NCBI RefSeq assembly: GCF_014650435.1
Contig: NZ_BMUY01000008.1
Coordinates: 318,285-382,284, forward strand
Direction: 5' to 3'
Length of the DNA stretch: 64,000 nt
DNA from: Streptomyces tendae
Lineage (GTDB): Bacteria; Actinomycetota; Actinomycetes; Streptomycetales; Streptomycetaceae
Numbering within the stretch: the stretch's first letter is position 1; every line of letters starts with the position of its first letter. Shown here piece by piece: positions 56,866 through 64,000 of the stretch. The notes beneath the pieces are model-generated. The model was not told the origin of the DNA. It saw only the letters and a list, made by a program, of their open reading frames with translations, and searched no databases. A program made the translations under genes and the position numbers.

Positions 56866-57897
56866 CTACCCGGCCTGCCCCGACGGCGAGGGCGTGGGCT
56901 CCGCCTCCGCCACCCGGCGCCGCCGGCGGCGCTTCAGCAGCGCCCAGGGCCCCCGAGGCCCCGTAGGCATAGCGGCAGCGACCTCCGTGCCCGCCTCGGA
57001 CGCCGCCTCCGCCGCCGCCCGCGCCACCGGCAGGAAGCCCTCGCGGCGCAGCGCGTCCGGGTGCTCCTCCTCGGCCGGCCACAGGCCCAGCGCGGCGCAC
57101 ACCGACGGCAGTACCGCCATCGCGGCGGTGGCGTACCCCTCGGCGGACGGGTGGTAGTTGTCCGGGCCGAACAGCTCCCGCGGGTTCTGCGCGAACTCCG
57201 GGCCCAGCAGATCGCCCAGCGACACCGTGCGCCCGCCCTGCTCGACGACGCCGATGGTCTGCGCCGCCGCGAGCTGCCGCGAGGCCCGCCGGGCCAGCCA
57301 GCGCAGCGGTTGCCGCACCCGCTCGATCGTTCCCAGGTCCGGACAGGTGCCGACCACGACCTCCGCGCCGGCCGTGCGCAGCCGCCGTACCGCTCCCGAC
57401 AGGTGCCGCACCGAGCGGGTCGCCGGCATCCGGTGGGTGACGTCATTGGCGCCGACCATGATCACGCAGATGTCCGGCACCCGGTCCGGATCCGCGAGCA
57501 CCAGCGCCACCTGCCGGTCCAGGTCGTCCGAGCACGCTCCCGGCTGCGCGACCGACCCCAGCCGCACCGGGCGCTCCGCCACCGCCGCGAGCCCGGACGC
57601 CAGCAGCGCGCCCGGCGTCTGCCCGGCCCGGTGGACGCCCTGCCCGGCGGCCGTGGAGTCGCCCAGCATCATCAGCCGCAGCGGTGGGTCGGCGGCCGTG
57701 GGCAGGGTGCCGCCGTACAGCCCCTGCGCGTTCGGCACCCGGGTCGGCGTGCCCACGCCCACCCGGCGTCTGGCCAGCTGCACCTCCGCCACCACCAGAC
57801 CGACCGCCGCCGCCCCCGCCAGCCCGATGCCGCCGCCGCCGTACGCCGCGCCGGCCGCGATCCGCCGGGCCACCCTCGCCCTCGACATGCTCGTCAT
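56866..57897 (-). CDS. SGNH/GDSL-type esterase or lipase, membrane-anchored
   Basis: 343 residues. An N-terminal helix (GGGGIGLAGAAAVGLVVAEV) looks like an anchor. SGNH blocks follow: LMMLGDSTAAGQG (S81), GACSDDL, MVGANDVTH, and DNYHPSAEGYATAAMAV with the catalytic Asp-x-x-His. The C-terminal 60 or so residues are Arg/Ala-rich. It is probably a cell-surface or periplasm-side esterase. GGAGGTG is ten bases from ATG 57897; a second ATG lies three codons in. It is divergent from the cystathionine beta-synthase gene. Confidence 0.9.
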   Translation of the reverse strand: MTSMSRARVARRIAAGAAYGGGGIGLAGAAAVGLVVAEVQLARRRVGVGTPTRVPNAQGLYGGTLPTAADPPLRLMMLGDSTAAGQGVHRAGQTPGALLASGLAAVAERPVRLGSVAQPGACSDDLDRQVALVLADPDRVPDICVIMVGANDVTHRMPATRSVRHLSGAVRRLRTAGAEVVVGTCPDLGTIERVRQPLRWLARRASRQLAAAQTIGVVEQGGRTVSLGDLLGPEFAQNPRELFGPDNYHPSAEGYATAAMAVLPSVCAALGLWPAEEEHPDALRREGFLPVARAAAEAASEAGTEVAAAMPTGPRGPWALLKRRRRRRVAEAEPTPSPSGQAG

Positions 57898-58062
57898 GCG
57901 TCGCCGCCACCTCCTCAACCCGTACACCCACTCCTTGCCCCGTACAGACGGTCGCCCAATCTCAACGCAGGGTGAACGACCGCCACGAGGTGTCCGCGGC
58001 CCGCAGGCCATAGGCTGGCGGAACCGATATCGACCCTTCTTTTGCGGCATCCGGAGACCACG

Positions 58063-59439
<1,377 letters not shown>

Positions 59440-59448
<9 letters not shown>

Positions 59449-59466
59449 GGCAAGTAGGGCAAGTGG
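59440..59466 (+). repeat. GGCAAGTAG tandem repeat spanning the cbs stop codon
   Basis: Three in-frame copies: GGC AAG TAG, GGC AAG TAG, GGC AAG TGG (59440-59466). The first TAG is the cbs stop and the second is a back-up stop nine bases later. Confidence 0.9.
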
Positions 59467-59800
59467 GGCAGGCGGGAGCCGCGTCCCGGTTGGTGATCTT
59501 CGTGGACTTCGCGGAAGTGGTACGCGCGCGTCATGTGCGCGCAGCAGTCGCTTAACACGGGACCGGCAGAGTACTGGGTGTCGGCAGGGAAGGGAGCGGC
59601 TCCCCGGACCCGCCGACGCCGAACGGCGTCACGGACCTTCCGGAGCGGCTCCCGGACCTCCAAGGACGCCACGGACGCGCCGCCCCGGCCGCGAGGCCCG
59701 GCATCGCGCGCGTCCCCCGCGGGGACCGCCGTCGTCCCGCCCCCCAGCGATGGGGGTGCGGCGGTCCCCGCGCAGTCTTCCCCGGTCCTCCGGGCTCTTC
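59449..59800. other. Gene-free stretch between cbs and a convergent gene
   Basis: It begins with the GGCAAGTAG repeat. An ACGCGCG/TGCGCG-type imperfect palindrome lies near 59522-59541. Open frames here are Arg/Pro-rich, without ribosome sites, and look non-coding. No clear terminator is visible. Confidence 0.5.
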
Positions 59801-60235
59801 TCAGTCCTCCCAGGCGTCGTCCCGGTCGGCGCGGCGGCGCCGCCCGAACAGGCCCGGGTTGGTGCGGGCGACCTGGACAACGTTGACCCCGACGATGCCC
59901 GCCCAGGCGACCAGCATCCCGGGCAGGTTCGCCACGCCGCCGCCGATCGCCGACAGCGGGATGGCGAGCACCAGCGAGACGATGCCGAAGCCGAAGCGCT
60001 CGCCGAAGGAGTCCGTGGGCCTCGGCGACCGGCTGTCCCGGGCGGCCGTCATCTGCTGCTCGGCGAACTGCCGGCGCACCCGGCGCTCCACCGCTCCGTC
60101 GATGCGCTGGTCGACCTTCTCCAGGAACGAGTCGACCAGCGCGGACTCGTACTCCTCGCCGAGCTCCCTGCGGGTCTGCAGGGTGGCGTCGAGTTCCTTC
60201 TTGAGGTCGGCGTCGCGTGCGTCCATTCCCGTCAT
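59801..60235 (-). CDS. Small protein with coiled coil and two membrane helices
   Basis: 144 residues. A helical N-terminus (DADLKKELDATLQTRRELGEE, LVDSFLEKVDQRIDGAVERRV) is followed by two hydrophobic segments (FGFGIVSLVLAIPLSAIGGG and LPGMLVAWAGIVGVNVVQVA) and a basic tail GRRRRADRDDAWED. Function unknown; widespread in streptomycetes as far as I recall. Start at ATG 60235 is uncertain, and ATG 60226 is an alternative. Confidence 0.78.
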   Translation of the reverse strand: MTGMDARDADLKKELDATLQTRRELGEEYESALVDSFLEKVDQRIDGAVERRVRRQFAEQQMTAARDSRSPRPTDSFGERFGFGIVSLVLAIPLSAIGGGVANLPGMLVAWAGIVGVNVVQVARTNPGLFGRRRRADRDDAWED

Positions 60236-60333
60236 GCCAGTCAAGGTAGGCGGCCGGGGAGGCGGCGGCACTGGGGACAGCCCCCGTATCCGGTGGGGGT
60301 CCTCCCGTGGGGGTCCGGGAGGGCGGGGCGAGG

Positions 60334-60792
60334 TCACACCGCCCCGGTTCCCCCGGTGCTCGCGCCGTGGACCTGGCGGACGAAGCGCCGCTGCCAGGGC
60401 ACCTCGACGGCACGGGGGTGGTAGTTGCGCCGCACCCACTTCACCGCCTCCTTGGGGTCCATGCCCTCGAAGACGCAGATCGCCGACAGCGCGGTACCGG
60501 TCCGGCCGATGCCGCCCCCGCAGCAGACCTCCACGCGCTCGCCCGGCGCGCGCTCGTAGGCGTCGCGGAGCTTGCGCATCGCGTCCATCGGGTCGGCGGG
60601 GAGCCAGAAGTCCCGCCAGGGCACCCAGACCGACTCCCACGGCGGGCTGGGCGGCTCGTGGTCCGTCAGGTGCACGGTGAACGTCGGCGTCTGTCCCTCC
60701 GGCAGGTCGTAACGGAGGCCGCGTCCCCTGAGCCTGCGGCCCGAGGGCAGCTCGACCAGCTTGGGGGTGTCAGCGTTCCATAACTCGGTCAT
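60334..60792 (-). CDS. Protein-tyrosine/dual-specificity phosphatase-like protein with TTA codon
   Basis: 152 residues. The active-site loop is VCCGGGIGRTGTALS, giving C91-x5-R97 with the usual G and T, and FWLPADP (D67) resembles the general-acid loop. The fourth codon is TTA (60783-60781 on the minus strand), which needs the bldA tRNA. No alternative start lies nearby. ATG 60792 overlaps the stop of the gene at 60789-61217 (ATGA), so the two are cotranslated. It may link development to dephosphorylation of tyrosine or polyphosphate substrates. Confidence 0.88.
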   Translation of the reverse strand: MTELWNADTPKLVELPSGRRLRGRGLRYDLPEGQTPTFTVHLTDHEPPSPPWESVWVPWRDFWLPADPMDAMRKLRDAYERAPGERVEVCCGGGIGRTGTALSAICVFEGMDPKEAVKWVRRNYHPRAVEVPWQRRFVRQVHGASTGGTGAV

Positions 60793-61217
60793 CCTGAATC
60801 CTGTTCCGATCGGTCGCGTAGCAATGAGTTGCCGGCCATTGTCATCATCACCAGCGGAATCTGGGGAAGCACTTGTTGGGCGACGAGCACCAGCACGGCC
60901 GCTGACAGCTCCAGGCCCAGGGCTCTCGCGACGGCCGTCGCCGCCACGAGGCCGAGCCCCCGGGTGCCGACCCGGGCCGCGCCCACCTCGACGGGCAGTT
61001 CGACGAGCGGCACGGTCGCCGGGGCGTGCAGCACCTCGCCGGTACGGGCGTCGAACTCGATCCGCACCAGCAGGGGGAACCGGATCCGGGACTCGGTGAA
61101 CATCGCGTTCCAGCCGAGTGCCCTGGTCACCTGGGAGGCCACGTTGGCCAGTACCGCCACGGCCGGCCAGCGAGGGTCGGCCGCGGCCATGCTGTACTCG
61201 CGGGCCACCCTCGGCAT
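60789..61217 (-). CDS. Conserved hypothetical protein, coupled to the phosphatase
   Basis: 142 residues. A central part (IRFPLLVRIEFDARTGEVLHAPA) looks like beta-sheet. The C-terminal half is hydrophobic (GLGLVAATAVARALGLELSA and AVLVLVAQQVLPQIPLVMMT), suggesting membrane association. I do not recognise the family. GGAGGG precedes ATG 61217. Stop overlaps the phosphatase start by four bases. Divergent from the RpiR-type regulator, sharing a 75-base promoter region. Confidence 0.75.
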   Translation of the reverse strand: MPRVAREYSMAAADPRWPAVAVLANVASQVTRALGWNAMFTESRIRFPLLVRIEFDARTGEVLHAPATVPLVELPVEVGAARVGTRGLGLVAATAVARALGLELSAAVLVLVAQQVLPQIPLVMMTMAGNSLLRDRSEQDSG

Positions 61218-61292
61218 CGTGCCCTCCGGCGCCTCGCTGTATAACGGTATGCAGCGACCGGGTGACGTGAATAGACCTAGGGGGAGCAGGCC

Positions 61293-62171
61293 ATGAGCGG
61301 GACCAGTGGGGCCGGTGCGCGTGGTGGGACGGACGGGGCCGACAGCCCGGCCGGGCGCCTCCAGGCGCTCTTCGAGGGGCACCGGCTGACGCCGACCCAG
61401 CGGCGCATCGCGCACAGCATGGTGCGCCGCGCGTCCGACGTGCCCTTCCTGTCGAGCGTGGAGCTGGCCGAGCTGGCGGGGGTCAGCCAGCCGTCCGTGA
61501 CCCGCTTCGCCGTCGCGCTCGGTTTCGACGGCTACCCGGCGCTGCGGCGCCATCTGCGCGAGGTCGCCCCCGCGGAACCGGTCGCGGACACCGGCGCCTT
61601 CAACGAGTACCAGCAGGCCGTGGCCGCCGAGATCGAGAACCTGCGGCACCTCGCGGAGGTGCTGGCCGATCCGGGGCCGGTGCGGGAGGCGGGCCGTCTG
61701 CTCGCCGGGAGCCGGCCGCTGCCGGTGCTCGGGCTGCGGGCCGCCGCCGCTCAGGCGCACGGCTTCGCCTACTTCGCCGCCAAGGTCCATCCGGACGTCC
61801 GGCTCCTCGGCGAGGGCGGCACGATGCTCCACGACCGCATCGACGCCGCCGTGCGGGCCGGGGCGCGCACGCTGCTCTGCTTCGCCCTGCCCCGGCACCC
61901 GCGCGAGGTCGTCGAGGCGCTGGCCCACGCCAAGGAGGCCGGGCTCACGGTGGTGACCGTCGCCGACTCCGCCTTCGCGCCGGTCGCCAAGGTGTCCGAC
62001 CTGCTGCTGCCCGCCGCCGTCGGCACCGGCCTCGCCTTCGACACCGCCTGCGCGCCGATGCTGCTCGGCCGGGTGTTGCTGGAGGCGATGTGCGACGACC
62101 TGCCGGACGCGCAGGCCCGGCTGGAGGAGTTCGATGCCAAGGCCGCGGCGCGGGGACTCTTCGTGGACTGA
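61293..62171 (+). CDS. MurR/RpiR-family transcriptional regulator
   Basis: 292 residues. The N-terminal HTH_6 domain contains LTPTQRRIAHSMVRRASD and SVELAELAGVSQPSVTRFAVALGF. A C-terminal SIS sugar-isomerase-like domain follows (about 125-260), with GRTLLCFALPRHPREVVEAL-type phosphosugar fold elements. Such regulators sense phosphosugars or related ligands. GGGGGAGC precedes ATG 61293. Given hutU 0.9 kb downstream and the divergent phosphatase operon, either could be a target; the sequence does not decide. Confidence 0.9.
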   Translation: MSGTSGAGARGGTDGADSPAGRLQALFEGHRLTPTQRRIAHSMVRRASDVPFLSSVELAELAGVSQPSVTRFAVALGFDGYPALRRHLREVAPAEPVADTGAFNEYQQAVAAEIENLRHLAEVLADPGPVREAGRLLAGSRPLPVLGLRAAAAQAHGFAYFAAKVHPDVRLLGEGGTMLHDRIDAAVRAGARTLLCFALPRHPREVVEALAHAKEAGLTVVTVADSAFAPVAKVSDLLLPAAVGTGLAFDTACAPMLLGRVLLEAMCDDLPDAQARLEEFDAKAAARGLFVD

Positions 62172-62297
62172 CCCCGCGCGAGTGACCCGGACGGCGGACG
62201 GGTTCTCAGATTCGTCTCAGCTTGCCCCGTTACAGTGCGGCGCCTGACACACCCTTCAGACGCATCGCACAGGCAGGAACGGGACAGGAGGCAGGAC

Positions 62298-62885
62298 GTG
62301 GCGCGCGGAGGACAGGTGGGGCTGGTTCGGGTCGCCGTCGTCGTACGGGCGGGCGCCGCACCACTGTGGTGGCTGGGCGTCTTCGCGGCGGGCATCGGCG
62401 TGCTGGTGCCGGGGCTCACCGGACGCCGGATCGGGGTGCTGGCCGGTGCCGCGCTCTTCATCGTCGCCACGGCCGTCGTGGCGTGGATGCGCCGACGGCG
62501 TTACACCGCCCTGGCCGGTTCGGCCGCCCGTGCGGGCAAGCACGACGTGCTCCAGGACCGCGGGGTCACCGTGCGCAACTGGCGCCGGGGCCACCGCTGG
62601 TGGCTGCTCCTCGCCTTCCTCGCCGCCCTCGGCAGCGCCTTCGCCGTGCCCGCCGCGGGCGGGCTGCTGCTGGCCGGCTGCGGCGCCGGGCTGTGGCTCA
62701 AGTCCGCCTGGATCGGCCGCCGCGAACAGGCTGAGGACGCCCTGCTGTGGGTCCGCGTGGACTGGCTCGCCGACAACACCGGCCGCCCCGCGGGCAAGGC
62801 GGTCAAGGCATACCGCAGCACGGGCATCGCGGCGGGCGACGCGGCCCCGGGTGGAGCGCGGCGGAAGACGCCGGCGGCGGTCTGA
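62298..62885 (+). CDS. Integral membrane hypothetical protein
   Basis: 195 residues with four hydrophobic segments (about 22-40, 42-60, 100-115 and 117-132) and basic loops (MRRRRYTALAGSAARAG, KSAWIGRREQAEDALLW). GTG 62298 is chosen for AGGAGG at 62286-62291; the in-frame upstream ATG-like start lacks one. Family not recognised. A perfect 16-bp hairpin at 62903 ends the transcript before hutU. Confidence 0.75.
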   Translation: MARGGQVGLVRVAVVVRAGAAPLWWLGVFAAGIGVLVPGLTGRRIGVLAGAALFIVATAVVAWMRRRRYTALAGSAARAGKHDVLQDRGVTVRNWRRGHRWWLLLAFLAALGSAFAVPAAGGLLLAGCGAGLWLKSAWIGRREQAEDALLWVRVDWLADNTGRPAGKAVKAYRSTGIAAGDAAPGGARRKTPAAV

Positions 62886-62902
62886 GCGACGTCCGGCAGT
62901 CC

Positions 62903-62936
62903 GAGTGCGGGGCCCTCGACCGAGGGCCCCGCACTC
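62903..62936 (+). terminator. Hairpin after the membrane protein gene
   Basis: Perfect 16-bp arms (62903-62918 with 62921-62936). The innermost pairs must open to form a loop. No T-run. Confidence 0.65.
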
Positions 62937-62964
62937 GTGTGCGCGCGGCACGGACGCGACCCTG

Positions 62965-63003
62965 TTGACTAGCTCTATTCAGGAGGCGAGGATATGAATA
63001 TCC
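62965..63003 (+). promoter_or_regulatory. hutU promoter region with GGATAT/ATATCC palindrome
   Basis: TTGACT (62965-62970) could be a -35 box. GGATAT-GA-ATATCC (62990-63003) is a perfect inverted repeat placed where the -10 box would lie (19-base spacing). It may be an operator overlapping the promoter of the histidine-use gene. Confidence 0.5.
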
Positions 63004-63045
63004 GTAGCAACAATCCGCCGGGAGCAAGCCACCAGGAGGCAGACC

Positions 63046-64000
63046 ATGTCCGGACCTCGTCCTGTCCGAGCGCCACGCGGTACCGAGCCGAGCGCCCTGG
63101 GCTGGCAGCAGGAGGCCGCCCTGCGGATGCTGCAGAACAACCTCGACCCGGAGGTCGCCGAGCACCCCGACAAGCTCGTCGTCTACGGCGGCACGGGCAA
63201 GGCGGCCCGTGACTGGCGCTCCTTCGACGCCATGGTCCGCACCCTGAAGACCCTCAAGCAGGACGAGACGATGCTCGTCCAGTCCGGCCGCCCGGTCGGC
63301 GTCATGCAGACCCACGAGTGGGCCCCGCGCGTCCTCATCGCCAACTCCAACCTCGTCGGCGACTGGGCCAACTGGGAGGAGTTCCGCCGCCTGGAGGCCC
63401 TCGGCCTGACCATGTACGGGCAGATGACCGCCGGCTCCTGGATCTACATCGGCACCCAGGGCATCCTCCAGGGCACCTACGAGACCTTCGCCGCCGTCGC
63501 CGCCAAGAAGTTCGGCGGCACGCTGGCGGGGACCATCACCCTCACCGCCGGCCTCGGCGGCATGGGCGGCGCCCAGCCCCTCGCGGTCACCATGAACGAC
63601 GGCGTCGTCATCTGCGTCGACTGCGACCCGCGCGCCATCGACCGCCGCATCGAGCACCGCTACCTCGACGTCAAGGCCGACTCCCTCGACCACGCCCTCC
63701 AGCTGGCCACCGAGGCACGGGACCGGCGCAAGCCGCTGTCCATCGGCGTCCTCGGCAACGCCGCCGAGCTGGTCCCGCAGCTGCTCGCCATGGGCGCCCC
63801 GATCGACATCGTCACCGACCAGACCTCGGCCCACGACCCGCTGGCCTACCTGCCCACCGGCATCGCCTTCGAGGACATGGCCGACGCCGCCGCCAAGGAC
63901 CCGGCCGGCTTCACCACCCGGGCCCGTGAGTCCATGGCCCGGCACGTCGAGGCCATGGTGGGCTTCCAGGACGCCGGTGCCGAGGTCTTCGACTACGGCA
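63046..64000 (+). CDS. hutU: Urocanate hydratase, 5' part (truncated by window end)
   Basis: 318 codons are present and the frame stays open to the window end, against about 550 in full-length enzymes. Recognisable segments are QQEAALRMLQNNLDPEVAEH, LVVYGGTGKAARDW, VQSGRPVGVMQTHEWAPRVL, TMYGQMTAGSWIYIGTQGI and GTITLTAGLGGMGGAQPLAV (NAD-binding). It converts urocanate to imidazolone propionate in histidine breakdown. ATG 63046 has AGGAGG at 63034-63039. A perfect palindrome lies just upstream. Confidence 0.96.
   Translation, partial: MSGPRPVRAPRGTEPSALGWQQEAALRMLQNNLDPEVAEHPDKLVVYGGTGKAARDWRSFDAMVRTLKTLKQDETMLVQSGRPVGVMQTHEWAPRVLIANSNLVGDWANWEEFRRLEALGLTMYGQMTAGSWIYIGTQGILQGTYETFAAVAAKKFGGTLAGTITLTAGLGGMGGAQPLAVTMNDGVVICVDCDPRAIDRRIEHRYLDVKADSLDHALQLATEARDRRKPLSIGVLGNAAELVPQLLAMGAPIDIVTDQTSAHDPLAYLPTGIAFEDMADAAAKDPAGFTTRARESMARHVEAMVGFQDAGAEVFDYG

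Noticed and set aside
59533..59886. 117-codon plus-strand open frame
   Set aside because: Arg/Pro-rich, no ribosome site, overlaps the real minus-strand gene.
62994..63212. 72-codon open frame overlapping the hutU start
   Set aside because: Despite an AGGAGG upstream, it is out of frame with hutU and unlike any protein I know; kept only as a possible leader peptide.

Overview
The window is chromosomal DNA from a Streptomyces species or very close relative. It is extremely GC-rich and uses many GTG starts. Nearly every leucine codon avoids TTA, yet the window encodes a tRNA-Leu with anticodon TAA (bldA). Two resuscitation-promoting factors, a mycelial coiled-coil protein and a hybrid TPR kinase also fit. 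From memory, the gene order resembles the S. coelicolor core chromosome around enolase, rpfA and bldA; I could not run a comparison.

Layout. 1-5.9 kb: a very long proline/glycine-rich protein joining immunity-like domains to a deaminase-like domain, a DivIVA/FilP-like coiled-coil protein, and a DUF485/sodium-solute symporter pair. 6.3-9.7 kb: an ABC exporter (ATPase plus FtsX-type permease). 10.2-13.7 kb: mfd. 13.9-17.6 kb: a small antitoxin-like protein, a secreted HNH nuclease-like lipoprotein, a TetR/SnoaL divergent pair with a clear double operator, and two exported proteins. 17.8-22.1 kb: an orphan N6-methylase-like protein with an altered catalytic motif and a fresh in-frame duplication, then a membrane protein overlapping a Ser/Thr kinase. 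22.3-31.3 kb: SurA-like lipoprotein, mazG, a P450, rpfB, rpfA (behind a ydaO-type c-di-AMP riboswitch), eno, divIC, a DUF501 gene and ppx. 31.7-38.2 kb: ndh (with a Rex-like operator), a cyclopropane/mycolic-type methyltransferase and a second ABC exporter paralogous to the first. 38.7 kb: bldA. 39-42.8 kb: a two-repeat lipoprotein, a FUSC-type membrane protein and paired crcB fluoride channels.

42.9-51.1 kb is a compact nitrogen-acquisition block: urea transporter, ureA, a CbiX-like metal-chelatase homologue with a histidine-rich tail, ureB, ureC, ureF, ureG, ureD and an Amt ammonium channel. Urea enters, nickel urease splits it and Amt handles the ammonium. No ureE is present, and the His-tailed CbiX-like protein sits where a nickel metallochaperone would be expected. 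This is the most interesting functional proposal in the window.

51.3-64 kb: pobA, a BAX-inhibitor-type membrane protein, small conserved proteins, a thiolase, an SGNH hydrolase, cystathionine beta-synthase, a tyrosine-phosphatase-like gene whose fourth codon is TTA (so probably bldA-dependent), an RpiR-type regulator and the 5' part of hutU, which runs off the window.

All functional calls come from reading motifs by eye. No database searches or structure predictions were run.
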